A DNA stretch of 64,000 nt from Hepsetus odoe (GCA_017165825.1 CM029386.1:4035729-4099728); one strand, 5' to 3'; positions 51,893-62,284 are shown, counted from the first letter of the stretch. Notes: generated from the letters alone by a model not told the origin. Numbers and translations: made by a program.

Positions 51893-53949
51893 CCAGCTCA
51901 GCCACCCATGAAAGACTGAAACACGAAGAGAAGCTCACTACTTTGTGTTCTCAGCTTGAGGAGACCAAAGGACTCTTGTGTCTTTGCCAGAGTGACCTTG
52001 CAGCTATGGAAAAGGAGAGAGAGGTTTTAGCTCAAGCCCATGGTGAGCTTCAAGTAGATGTCAGTGGACTCATGCAGGAGCTGAAGCAGGTGCAAGGCAA
52101 CAATGCCGCTCTGCAGACAGAACTGGAAAAAGCCAGGAGGGAAACCAGAAAACCCACTGATCTGCAGGACCCACCCAGAGAGTACGGTCAAGGAGGGCAG
52201 GTAATGCACAGTTTTATATGTTTGATTTTGGACAAGAAACTAAGAATGCACTGTGGTTATGAGAACCTGGACTCCGTGAGACTCACCCTGCAGGTACATG
52301 GAGCAGAGTTTCACAGGGCCAAGAGGGACTCTTCTATGAACCACAAAGATTCATCTATGTTTAGCTCTCTTTCAGACCCTTTCAGGCCAAGGCTTTCCAG
52401 TGAATCGGAGAATTCCTCAAGGGACCCCCATGGTGAGTCAGGGAGAACAAGGCGTTTCCTTACAGCCAGCTCCTTGACCGAGGTACCCATAACGGTTAGG
52501 TCTCTTCTGAAATCACCCGCACAGATTTCTGCTTTGGAACACTGGCAGAGAAAGCCTCTGGTGGAGATCCTGTCCACAGATCCTTCAGGTGAGAATATAG
52601 ACTTGTATCAAAACAGAGAAGACCCAGAAATTAAGTTCCAGGATTATTTCCTCTCCACATTCTCCGTATTAAGGAGGAAAGCTAGGATTATTCAGAATCC
52701 CCTGCTCTCCGCTGAGACCTATTGGCCAACTAGGCAAGGACTTCTTAGTGAACCTGTTCTGAACATACCCGTACATATTGCTGGAACTGACAATGTATAT
52801 GTTCCCTCCGCCCAGTCAAAGTTACAGAACCAGACAACCACATCAAGGAATTTGACTCCCAGTCTGGTTCATCAGAAACCACTTCCACCTATTACCTCAG
52901 GCATCATCTCTGGAACAGACTGCCCTTCATGGATCTCTTCCCTTGTTTCAGTGCATTCAGTAAGTAAAGTCGCAGAAATCGAGTCTAGTTCCTCAGAGGT
53001 ACTCGATTCCCTTGACCTTAGCCTTTCAGGGAATGATCCAGAGGAGGAGTGCTCCAGAGGCTTTGTGGAAGCTACTGATGGTGACAATCCAGCAGCCCAA
53101 GCTGATGTTCCTGTGGAGGATCCACAGATATCAGAGGCTTCAGAATTAGTCAAACCCCCTCCTACTCAGAGGAGAGGAGCAACCTCAGTTGCCAAGGGTA
53201 AGGTCAGTACAAGCAACACACAAGTTATCATGCCTCTCAGAGATGGAAGCATACAGTCATCCCGGCCTCCCAGCGGCAAGCAGTGCCAGAAGAGAGCAAC
53301 AGTGGAAGGATACCTTTCCTTTATTGCTGTCAGTGCCCCCAAAAGAGCCTTCACACCAGCTGTTCTTCCCCCAAACCTCCTGCTAAATGCCCACATGAAT
53401 ATCATCCCAGTTGGCACAACACTACAACCAGGCTCCAATCAGCACCTGAAAGTTCCAGAGCAGAAACACGCTTTGCCGGTTGCACTGCTTCCCAACACCG
53501 TGCCCATAACACGTCCCTGCTATCAGTATCCTCAGAACTTGTGGCCTGTACATTTGTATGAAAGAGACGAAAAACTCCCCACCTTGGATTATGAAACGAA
53601 AGTCATGGAACGCGAGAAGGAACGAGACCGGAAGCGGAGCACACACAGGGTAACTAACTCTTTCCCTTCTCACCACAGAGAGTCTATTGTATGTAGCTCT
53701 TTTTCAGGTGATGACCAGACAAGGCTCTCGAGCCAATCAGATGCATCCTCCAGAGGTCCCAGTACAGATTCAGAGAGACGGGTGACAGAGGAAACACGGG
53801 ACAGCAGAAAGGCACCGACGGAATATGCGGCTAAACGCGAATACCACAAGGACTCGGTTACAAAGATATGGACTGAAACTCTGGGGTACCCCTCTCTGCC
53901 GCCAACAGCCCGAGACATGACTGGCTGGTCTGGGTCCCCTTTCCTGTAG
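51871..53949 (+). CDS. Element 2 ORF2: coiled-coil continuation, 692 codons
   Basis: This overlaps ORF1 in the -1 frame and begins at a non-ATG codon, so it is a continuation rather than a separate gene. Residues 1-110 extend the coiled coil (RLKHEEKLTTLCSQLEETKG, LAAMEKEREVLAQAHGELQ, VQGNNAALQTELEKARRETR). The rest is serine- and proline-rich and mostly disordered, with repeated SxFSxxxxxRLSSxSxxSSR segments (about 170 and 610 residues in) and the tail TLGYPSLPPTARDMTGWS. It ends at TAG 53947. No enzyme motif is visible. It may be a captured host cytoskeletal coiled-coil gene or an element-specific structural protein. I cannot tell which. Confidence 0.7.
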   Translation: MANRKQITSSATHERLKHEEKLTTLCSQLEETKGLLCLCQSDLAAMEKEREVLAQAHGELQVDVSGLMQELKQVQGNNAALQTELEKARRETRKPTDLQDPPREYGQGGQVMHSFICLILDKKLRMHCGYENLDSVRLTLQVHGAEFHRAKRDSSMNHKDSSMFSSLSDPFRPRLSSESENSSRDPHGESGRTRRFLTASSLTEVPITVRSLLKSPAQISALEHWQRKPLVEILSTDPSGENIDLYQNREDPEIKFQDYFLSTFSVLRRKARIIQNPLLSAETYWPTRQGLLSEPVLNIPVHIAGTDNVYVPSAQSKLQNQTTTSRNLTPSLVHQKPLPPITSGIISGTDCPSWISSLVSVHSVSKVAEIESSSSEVLDSLDLSLSGNDPEEECSRGFVEATDGDNPAAQADVPVEDPQISEASELVKPPPTQRRGATSVAKGKVSTSNTQVIMPLRDGSIQSSRPPSGKQCQKRATVEGYLSFIAVSAPKRAFTPAVLPPNLLLNAHMNIIPVGTTLQPGSNQHLKVPEQKHALPVALLPNTVPITRPCYQYPQNLWPVHLYERDEKLPTLDYETKVMEREKERDRKRSTHRVTNSFPSHHRESIVCSSFSGDDQTRLSSQSDASSRGPSTDSERRVTEETRDSRKAPTEYAAKREYHKDSVTKIWTETLGYPSLPPTARDMTGWSGSPFL

Positions 53950-54078
53950 TTGTTTGTTGATTTGTGAATTCGGACCCGACCAGGTACCCCATTAAAGGGG
54001 CTATTTTTTGTATTTTGTTGTTCTGGCTTGTCTCCCCTCCAGGTTCTGACGCTGGAGAAGTGCCCCCGATGTGGTGCC

Positions 54079-54095
54079 CTTGAGAGGGGGGGTGA
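54079..54095 (+). promoter_or_regulatory. Polypurine tract of element 2
   Basis: TGAGAGGGGGGGTGA directly precedes the 3' LTR at 54096. Confidence 0.8.
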
Positions 54096-54423
54096 TGTCA
54101 GGACTTGGGGGTTTCTGTTTCGTTTTACTCACAGTAGAGGGTGCTCTGTTCTGATGGAGCACATCTGAGCTCATGAAGGCACAGGTGTGCTACATTGAGG
54201 CTGACTACTTAAGCCTCAATGAGTCAGAACAGAGCGCGGCTCATTCGCTACACTCTTGTTGCCGTTACGGGTGGTTTGTATTCCAGTTATGTGTCTAGAT
54301 TTTGGGTTTTGTTAGTGTTCAGGGTCCAGTTTCGTGTCTGGGCTTCTGTTTATGTTTAATAAAAGCACCTTAAGCATCTCTGGCTCCGCAATGACGTCCT
54401 TCCTGCTCCCTGCCACCGTTACA
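54096..54423 (+). repeat. Element 2 3' LTR
   Basis: 328 bp, TGTCAGG...CCGTTACA. It contains the paired arms GCTCTGTTCTGA and TCAGAACAGAGC, AGCACA...GTGTGCT, GAGGCT...AGCCTC around CTTAAG, and AATAAAAGC as a polyadenylation signal near 54358. Confidence 0.92.
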
Positions 54424-54439
54424 TTCTCCCAGTATACTC

Positions 54440-54860
54440 CACATCTCAGCTTTGGAGAGGTCCAATGTAATCTTGCCTCTCAATCTTCTAACCTCAGTTG
54501 TCCCTCTAAAATACTCATATTCTTGTTTCTGTTCCTGTCCATCCTCGTCATCCCCAATGAAAATCTCAGCATCTTTATTCCTGACCACCATCTTCAGCCT
54601 GTGTTACATAACTGCTCTCATCACCAGCCTGTAAACCCTCCCTTTCACTCTCACTGGTACTCGTCTGTCACAGGTCACTCCTGTCACTCTTCTCCACTCA
54701 TTCTAAGATGCCTGCACTCTCTTCTTCACATCTTTTCCACACTCGTCGTTACTCTGAACTGTTAACCGCAAGCATTTAAACTCCTCCACCTTTGTCACCT
54801 CTACGTCCTGCATCCTAACCACTTCACTGTCCTCTCTTTTATTCACACTCATGTTTTCCA
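54440..54860 (-). mobile_element. Decayed RTE LINE fragment
   Basis: The minus strand resembles the RTE reverse transcriptase C-terminal third (compare TCTGTCACAGGTCACTCC, TTTAAACTCCTCCACCTTTG with 30740-30880). There are many stops. It abuts element 2, which may have inserted in it. Confidence 0.8.
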
Positions 54861-55390
54861 ATTCCATTGCAAATGAGAATGGTCATGTTTGCAATTCAAC
54901 CTCTGCTAACCTTATAAACTCATGGAGAACAAAGGGATAAACCCTCCATATGAAAGAACAACCTTAATATACTCTGTGTAATTTCAAATGACAAGATGTA
55001 AAAACTGGGGTATCTATAGCTACAAATGGCTTGCTACAATGGTTGTTACAAATGTCTTCATTGCACATATATACTTAAATACATTATAATTTTATATGTT
55101 AATTTTAATATGGACATATCTTGATAATCTGGTCATGATTTTAGCCATAACTGTGATGTTTGTCTAGATAATTAATTTTGTAATTTTTTTGGTACATATT
55201 ACACAAAAATAAAATGCTACCCTTGGGTACCTTTTATAAATGTTGATCTAAACTGCACTGAGCCAAAAAGGGGCTCCTATGTCTCCTTGTTTGGCATGCA
55301 GAATAGCCAACCACAGACTTTTGCTTCCAACACAACTTTGCTAAAAGATGGTAGACAATAACTCAACCACTTATAACCATTCAACCTAAC
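54861..55390. other. AT-rich intergenic stretch
   Basis: No gene, LTR or SINE recognised on either strand. Confidence 0.6.
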
Positions 55391-56115
55391 CCTATAGTAA
55401 AAATCCCTTTACTTTTGTCTCTGTCCTACAGTGTATCACACCACTGAGTTCACACAGGAAAGCATGCAGTTGCACCTGCAAACAGTTACATTTACATTTA
55501 CGGCATTTAGCAGACGCTCTTATCCAGAGCGACTTACATGTCCTAATTACAGGGACAGTCCCCTGGAGCAATCCAGGGTTAAGGGTCTTGCTCAGGGACC
55601 CAGTGCTGGTAGTGCTGGAGGTGGGATTTGAACCTGGGACCTCTTGAGCCATAGGTCCATAGGCAAGAATCCTACCACTAGACCACCACCACCCTGTTAC
55701 GTTTTGTCTCACGCTGTCTCACGAGTTCCCAGAAGACATCCAGGAGCAAAGAGTTACATTTTTAATTGAACTTTAGTTCCCACAGACAGCCAGAAGCAAA
55801 CGGTTAGGGGGAGTGTGTGAAGAAGTGGATCTGTGTGTGTGTGCGCGCATATGGGTGATGTGTAAATTTTAACTAAAAGCCTTATAAGAGTCTGAAATTA
55901 TTTTTGTATATTTTTTATAACAATTAAGCATAATTAGAGCAAGAAAAAAACAAGAGGAACATTGTCATAAATACATTAGAAGGGTGGGGGTCTATGAAAC
56001 AGTGAACCAGAAAATTGGCCCAACACCCGGAAATTCCTCTGATAATGGTTGACTGAGTGCCCAGAAAATGTTGGTATGAGGTGCTGCTCTTAAAAGAATC
56101 AATTGCAAAATAAAA
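55391..56115 (+). mobile_element. Fragment of the palindromic-element family
   Basis: Starts TAGTAAAAATCCCTTTACTT like the LTR at 35284. After a SINE it continues CGAGTTCCCAGAAGACATCC, then 55830-56100 matches the reverse complement of the spacer at 36850-37170. No coding frame. Confidence 0.7.
55490..55695 (-). repeat. tRNA-derived SINE with L2-like tail
   Basis: Reverse copy of the family at 34845: tail (ATTTAC)n, CAGACGCTCTTATCCAGAGC, B box GGTGGGATTTGAACCTGG. GTTAC at 55485-55489 and 55696-55700 flanks it. Confidence 0.88.
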
Positions 56116-56124
56116 GCATACTAT

Positions 56125-57755
56125 GCTACTATGCTCCATCACTACGAGGACATCGGAAGCGGTGTGAGAGGAAACAGAAACGCGGCAAGCGTGTTGGGGT
56201 CCATGCTCAGCTAAAGGCTAACGCTGGCAGACCGGCAATCCCGTCCGCCAGTGTCCGCTCCCTGGATAATAAACTGGACTGTATACGACTCCACATGGCT
56301 CAGCGACAGCGTTCTGGACACCGCCATTCACCTCGCCAGACTCTCTGTGTTTCGCTCGGACAGAAACACCACTCTGACCGACAAGACTCGCGGAGGGGGG
56401 CTATGTGTCAGACCACATCTCTTTTCTGCTGATCCAGCATACAGACCCATTGTCAGGCGTGGACCTGGCCCACAGGAGCCATCTCTGCTCTTCAGAACTG
56501 CTTTGAACACACCTACTGGGACATGTTAATGGAGGCTGCAACCTACAGTGACTCCATCAACCTGGAGGAGTACACAGCTTCAGTGACTGGCTACATCAGC
56601 AAGTGCATTGAGGATGTTACTGTCTCCAAGTCCATCATCACACGATCCAATCAGAAGCCATGGATGACTGCGGAGGTGCGCAGACTCCTGAGAACCCAGG
56701 ACAAGGCCGCCCTAAGAACAACAAGGGCAAGCTTGTCTCGGGCCATCAGAGCAGCAAAGCGAGTTCATGCACAGCGAATCCATGGCCACTTCAGAAACAT
56801 GGGTGATACACGACGCATGTGGCAGGGCATTCAGGCCCTCACCAACTACAGGACATCTCCACCTGCCTGTGATGGCGACTCCTCCCTCCCAGATGCGCTG
56901 AACCACTTCTACGCATGGTTTGATGAGAAGCTGAGGCTGCTGGGCCTGAACATCTCCCTCTGTAACTGGATCCTGGACTTCCTGACTGGGAGACCCCAGT
57001 CAGTCAGGATCAGTAGCAGCACCTCCTAAACCATCACGCTGAGCACAGGCGCCCCTCAGCGCTGTGTGCTCAGCCCACTGCTGTTCACATTGATGACCCA
57101 CAACTGCAACCAATTACAGCTCAAACCACATCATAAAATTTGCTGATGATACAACTGTGGTGGGTCTGATCAGCGGTGGTGATGAGGTGACATTCAGAGA
57201 GGAGATACAACAGATCATCAGTGTCTCTCTGCTTTCTGTTCAGGACATTTTCACCACTCGCTGCATCCACAAAGCAACCAGCATTGTGGATGATCCTTTC
57301 TCACTTGTCCCACACTCTCTTCTTCCTCCTGCCATCCGGGAAAGGGTTCCGCAGCATACAGGCCTCCACTTCCAGGATGAGAAACAGTTTCTTCCCCCTG
57401 GCCATCAGACTTTTGAACTGATAATCATGTTACCACTGCTAGACTTATTACTTATTACATAGCATTTCTTTTTGCACCAGCATTTTAACCACAACATTGC
57501 TGCTCCGTCACACTGCCAACAACATGTGCTGCTTTGTTCTGTAACTCTGTGGCTCTCCATCGGATGAATGTACTGAATGCTCCGTCTATTGTTCTGTTTG
57601 TTGTTGTCTGCACTTGTTTGTTTGCCTTGTATTGTGTCTTATGTCGTCTTATTTGTAGCACCAGGGTCCTGGAGGAACATTATTTCATTTTACTATGTAC
57701 TGTGTATGTGGTTGAAATGACAATAAAATCCTACTTGACTTGACTTGACTTGACA
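56125..57755 (+). mobile_element. Rex1-like LINE, internally deleted
   Basis: Endonuclease start (LDTAIHLARLSVFRSDRNTT, KTRGGGLCV at 56251-56400), linker (56523-57029: EEYTASVTGYISKCIEDVTV, RSNQKPWMTAEVRRLL, GLNISLCNWILDFLTGRPQS), then GAPQ and SPLLF remnants. It continues with a C-terminal scrap near 57240-57440 and a 3' tail CAATAAAATCCTACTTG with (ACTTG)n. Most of the palm domain is missing. Confidence 0.82.
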
Positions 57756-58365
57756 TGGAACCTAGAAGTCTAGGAGTGTATACAGAAGATGAGGGAGGCA
57801 AAGAAGAAGAGGGACAGACAGAGAGATGAAGAAAGTAGACAGGAGTACAAGTGGATCAAACGTAGGGCGAAGAATGCAGTGGCGAAGGCTAAAGATCAGG
57901 TGTATAGTGAATTGTATGAGAGGTTGGACAGGAAAGAGGGAGAAAAGGACCTTTACCGATTGGCTAGATAGAGAGACAGAGCTGGGAAGAATGTGCAGCA
58001 AGTCAGGGATGTTAAAGATAGCAATGGAAATGTGCTAATAAGTGAAAAGAGTGTGTTAAGCAGATGGAAGGAGTACATTGAGCAACTGATAAAGGAAGAA
58101 AATGAGAGAGAGAGGTGATATTGGATGATGGGAGGATAGTGAACCAGGAAGTGCAGCAAATAAGCAAGATGGAAGATAAAGCAGCGATGAAGAGGATGAA
58201 AAATGGAAAGGCTGTTGGACTGGATGACATACCCATGGAAGCATGGGGGTGTTTAGGGGAGATGGCAGTTGAGTTTCTAACCAGATTGTTTAACACAATT
58301 TTGGAAAGTGAGATGATGTCTGAGGAGTGGAGACAAAGTGTACTGGTGTACTGGTTTTTCCTAAT

Positions 58366-58779
58366 TATGGAATGACAGTAGCTTTAGATGAAATTAGAGA
58401 AGTAGTGAGAGTAATAGAACATGTTAATAATGATACAGCACGTCCTTTAGATCAAATTAATCATGAACTAATCAATATGAGACACATGACTCTCCAAAAC
58501 AGGTTGGCTCTTGACCTTTTGCTTGCTGAAAAAGGTGGAACTTGTGCTGTTATTGGGGAGTGTTGCTCATTCATTCCAGACGTGTCCCATAATGTCTCGA
58601 CTCTAATTTCAGAGATCAGACAACAGGTCAGGGTTATGCACACCACCTCTGAAGCTTCAGTGGACCCCTTTGGATGGTTCACCAGCATGTTTGGGGTTCT
58701 TGTGCCAGCAAATCTTTGTTCTACTCATATGTTCGATTACTCTGGTTCTCCTGATATGCTTTGTTTCCAGGACATGTAA
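58366..58779 (+). pseudogene. Retroviral envelope transmembrane remnant
   Basis: A frame of about 138 codons. It contains the heptad region (ALDEIREVVRVIEHVNN), the conserved QNRLALDLLLAEKGG stretch and a cysteine cluster TCAVIGECC with five, not the usual six, residues between the first Cys and the pair. GWFTSMFG, the start of the membrane-proximal region, follows. In functional viruses this subunit fuses membranes. Here the surface subunit and membrane anchor are missing or shifted into another frame (LLICFV near 58745), so it is only a relic. Confidence 0.8.
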
Positions 58780-59031
58780 GGCTGTTTTATGCTTTGTTTC
58801 CAGGACATGTAAGGCTGTACATGTCAATGTAGTCTCTCTTTCTCCAGATGTGGAAATATTTGATCATTACCTGTAATGATACATGATGATGATGGTATAA
58901 TTCATTCATCGCAGTTTGATTTTGAATATTTAGCATGATGATCATGGTCTTTGTTTTACTCCAAATTGATTAATTGAATTGAATTGATTTAATGTTGATT
59001 CAATGGCTTTACATAGAATCACAGGGGGGAG

Positions 59032-59403
59032 TGACGGATTGTAGCTTGATTTTACTTACTTACTTATTTTATATATACGCATATATTCTCTGTTTTTCTT
59101 TGTTCTCTGTTCTCTTCTAAGTAACGCTTTCTTTGCATGTTAAAAACACCCAAACAAGGTCATAGTCTTAGATTAGGTGTCTCCATCGGAGGCCTTGGAG
59201 CTCCCGGGGACAGATAAAAAGGCACACTCTGAACTGTGCAAGTTAGAGAGAGAAAGGATTCAACATAGAGAACACTGACCAGTCTTTTGAACATCTTGCA
59301 AGAACTCTGTTAGTCTTCTGTTAATAAACTTGGATATAGCTTAAAACCTCTTCGCCTCATCACTGACTCCTCGAACCTCGGTTCTCAATTGGAGAATCCA
59401 ACA
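59032..59403 (+). repeat. Retroviral 3' LTR (second ERV family)
   Basis: 372 bp, TGACGGATTG...AATCCAACA, preceded by the purine tract ACAGGGGGGAG (59021-59031). It has a GATAAAAAGG TATA-like core near 59213 and AATAAA at 59323-59328. It is unrelated in sequence to the LTRs at 22111 and 29300. Confidence 0.85.
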
Positions 59404-60700
59404 AGACTAAGTGTACTGGTACCGATTTTCCAGAATGAGGGTGATGCACAGAGCTGTGGTAACTATAGAGGGATAAAGTTAATCAACCACTGCATGAAGT
59501 TATGGGAAAGAGTAGTGGAATTTAGGTTAAGAAAAGAGGTGAGGATCAGTGAACAGCAGTATGGTTTTATGCCAAGAAAGAGCACTACAGATGCAATGTT
59601 TGCTCTTAGGGTGTTGATGGAGAAGTACAGAGAAGGTCTGAAGGAGGTGCATTGTGCCTTTGTGGACTTGGAGAAAGCATATGACAGGGTGCCTAGAGAG
59701 GAGTTGTGGTTTTGTATGAGGAAGTCAGGTGTTACAGAGAAGTATGTGAGAGTAGTTCAGGATATGTATAATAGCAGTTTGACAGTGGTGAGATCTGCAG
59801 TAAGAGTGATGAATGCTTTTAAGGTAGAGGTTGTATTACACCAAGGATCAGCGCTGAGCCCATTCTTGTAGTAGTAATAGTAATGGACAGGTTGACGGAC
59901 AGATTAGACAAAAGTCTCTGTGGACAATGATGTTTGCTGATGATATTGTGATCTGTAGCAAGAGTAGGGAGCGGCTTGATGAGAGTTGGAGAAAAAAATG
60001 GAGATCTGCTCTAGAGAGGAGAGGAATGAAAGTGAGTAGGTCAAAGACAGAATACATGAGTGTGAATGAAAGGGAGGAAAGTGGTGTGGTTAGAATGCAG
60101 GGAGTAGAGGTGACAAAGGTGGAGAAATTTAAATACTTGGGATTAACAGCTAAGAGTAATGTTGAGTGTGGAAGAGAGGTGAAGAAGAAAGTGCAGGGAG
60201 GTTGGAATGGGTGGAGAAGATTGGCTGGAGTGATTTGGCTGGAGTGACAGACGGGTACCAACGAGAGTAAAAGGGAAGGTTTACCAGACAGTAATGAGAC
60301 CAGCTATGTTGTATGGATTGAAGACTGTGGCACTAACAAAAAGACAGGAGGAGGAGCTGGAGGTGTCAGAGCTAAAGATGCTGAGATTTTTGTTGGTTGT
60401 GATGAGGATGGGCAGGATTAGAAATGAGTATATTAGAGGGACAGCTCAGGTTAGATGTTTTGGAGACAAAGTTAGAGAAGCAAGGTTGTGTTGGTTTGTA
60501 CATGTCAGAGGTGAGACGAAGATTATAATGGGAGGAGTATGTTGAAGATGGAGCTGCCGGGAAAGAGGAAAAGAGGAAGACCACAGAGGATGTTTATGGA
60601 TGATGTGAGAGAGGACATGAAGGTCATGGGTTTGAAGGAGGAAGATGCAGAAGACTGGAAGAAATGGAGATGGATGATCCACTGTGATCCCCCCTAAATG

Positions 60701-61330
60701 ATAACAGCCAAAAGAAGAAGAGAAATGTGTTATGATGAAAAGTCTCGTGTTGACCAGTCTTACATTCTTGACACATATAAAGAAGGGAACCACACAGATT
60801 AATGGAGAAGGAGATGAGCTTGGTTTTCACATTTATTTGAATGAACAGAAACAATAAAGCACTTTCATCTTGGATCATTTTGAAGTTACATGTTAAGTCT
60901 TATTCTGGAATGTGTAAATCTTAAAACCAAAATAAATATTTAACCTGCAGCATATACAATTTTCTCAACAGAAATTTCACCACAAACATTTTACTTTTTT
61001 CCAAATATATTTTGGAATTTGGCAATGGTACATGGACTTTAATAAGTAATTAATTTGAACAATCAGGTGAGCGTTTGTGCTCTGACTCTACCACTTGGAC
61101 TACCACTTCACAGGAAGACAGATTTTGTCCTTGGGATTGGTCAACCAACAAACAAGTGCATGTCTTGAAATAGAGTGCAAAGTAAAAGGTAGAGGTTAAA
61201 TTTTGCACAAGGCACCATCCCCATGACTGCTCCCCGAGCACTTTAAATAGCTGGCTTCTGCTGCATGGTTTGTTTGGGTAAAAGGTAGAGGTTAAATTTC
61301 ATTGTGTCTCACTGTGTGCAGTAGCTCTGA
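60701..61330 (-). repeat. Inverted duplicate of the 29.7-30.3 kb flank
   Basis: Reverse complement of 29685-30300 apart from small gaps (GTGTTGACCAGTCTTACATT, CTCAACAGAAATTTC, GATTTTGTCCTTGGGATTGG, ATGTCTTGAAATAGAGTGCA). It holds no gene. 61185-61335 contains a SINE body without its tRNA head and a repeated TAAAAGGTAGAGGTTAAATT. Confidence 0.88.
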
Positions 61331-61408
61331 GCATCAGTCTAGGTTTTACTCTCATTACAAAACTGATACAGATGAGGAACGTATCCAGATCCACCACACA
61401 AAGCTGTG
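61331..61408 (-). pseudogene. Lectin copy F fragment, CTLD1 start (inverted)
   Basis: Reverse complement of the copy C CTLD1 start: acceptor side near 61408, codons for CGGSGYVPHLYQF. Cut by SINE-body sequence on one side and by the repeat at 61409 on the other. Confidence 0.85.
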
Positions 61409-61680
61409 TAAATAAAGCGGTCCTCACTGATCCTGGAGTTTAAAACCAAACTAACTCTGTACTGTTAGTATACCCAAGGGGGTTGGGTAGCTGGTTGACC
61501 TTGGACCCTCAGAGGTTTTTTTTCTCCACATAGTGGAGTTTTTGGTTCCTCTCCTCCGTAGTCGTCCGGCTTAAACATCTTAAACATCTATTACTGTAAC
61601 CTGTTATCAATGTAAAGTGCCTTGGGGCAACTTTGTTGTAAAAGGCGCTATACAAGAATAAATTGAATTGAATTGAATTG
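61409..61680 (+). mobile_element. Short interspersed element with (ATTGA)n tail
   Basis: 272 bp ending GCGCTATACAAGAATAAATT then (GAATT)n, with AAAGCTGTG duplicated at 61400-61408 and 61681-61689. The same 3' end occurs reversed at 8270-8409. The tail type suggests mobilisation by an L2-like LINE. The head is not recognised. Confidence 0.85.
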
Positions 61681-61935
61681 AAAGCTGTGAAGATCATGAA
61701 ATAGAACATTATTTATAATTTCTCAACATATATAATTTCTCAAAAAAATCTGAAATCATCATATTATGTGATTGAATAGTCTGAGAGAGATTTAAAAACA
61801 TAAATTTTAGTGTGTAGTTAAGATTAAATGATCTTAATGGAAGCAAAATTCAAGCTGACCTGAGAACACTAAGATGATAAGATGAAACAGATAATCCATT
61901 TCAGATCCATTGCTGAGAAAAACCTCTGTTCCACA
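61681..61935 (-). pseudogene. Lectin copy F signal exon and intron (inverted)
   Basis: The minus strand encodes MDLKWIICFILSS followed by a stop, identical in layout to copy C. The intron up to the CTLD1 acceptor is also present. Confidence 0.88.
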
Positions 61936-62065
61936 GCTGTTTCAAATTTTAAGAATGCACCCAATTTCTTGGTATTGCTAAAACTAGAAAGTAATGAATG
62001 GAATTCTATAGATACCTTCACGTTCAGATATGATATAACGACTCTGAATGTATCCCTCATTTTAA
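61936..62065. other. Unassigned sequence upstream of inverted copy F
   Basis: A minus-strand frame (MRDTFRVVISYLNVKVSIEF, SSFSNTKKLGAFLKFE) continues into the lectin signal exon. I recognise no domain. Confidence 0.4.
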
Positions 62066-62284
62066 TGTGGATGGTTCTGTAACAGTAGAGGGTGCCCTGC
62101 TCTGATTGTGCACACCTGGGCTTGGTTGCCAGGTGTGCTTCATCGAGGTTTGGCGTTATAAGCCCAAACAAATCAGAGCAGGGTGCTGGCCATTCTGTGT
62201 GCGCACTTTGTGACTATTCATGTTATGTTTTACACTTGTTATATTTAATATGTTTAGTTTGAGTTCTGTGCACTTTATCCATCA
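62066..62284 (+). repeat. LTR of the dyad group, 3'-truncated (cluster copy 1)
   Basis: TGTGGATGGTTCTGTAACAG, GCACACCTGG...CCAGGTGTGC, TTATAAGCCC and AATCAGAGCAGGG. It stops matching at TTTATCCAT and joins CG-rich internal sequence. Confidence 0.8.

Larger units (their letters stand above)
50514..54423 (+). mobile_element. Non-autonomous LTR element with coiled-coil ORFs (element 2)
   Basis: About 3.9 kb on the plus strand. It consists of a truncated 5' LTR (50514-50668), two long frames, a purine tract and a complete 3' LTR (54096-54423). CATTCTCC lies next to both ends (50504-50511, 54422-54429), suggesting a target duplication with a two-base offset. No protease, reverse transcriptase, RNase H or integrase signature is seen. 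Shared with element 1: the LTR design, the NPSAxQxAxxEx(L/F)QV joint, the coiled coil around RLKHEEKLTTLCSQLEETKG and the LG(Y/F)PSxPP tail. The IQ array of element 1 is absent here. It probably moved with the help of another element's enzymes. Confidence 0.88.
58348..59408 (+). mobile_element. Retroviral env-LTR fragment in the RTE
   Basis: A piece of a second endogenous retrovirus family: part of the envelope transmembrane subunit, then a 372-bp LTR. There is no 5' LTR, gag or pol. AAGTGTACTGGT occurs at both junctions (58336-58347 and 59409-59420), where the RTE has it once. Confidence 0.85.
57756..60700 (+). mobile_element. RTE LINE, inverted-duplicate arm 2, interrupted
   Basis: Plus-strand RTE beginning mid-ORF (CIQKMREAKKKRDRQRDEES) and running to its 3' end (RGRPQRMFMDDVREDMKVMG, AAAAGAAGAAG). 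It is interrupted at 58348-59408 by a retroviral fragment. The catalytic FADD is present at 59933-59944 but stops just before it (TAGTAGTAA near 59870) break the frame. Flanking sequence beyond its 3' end matches arm 1 in reverse. Confidence 0.85.
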
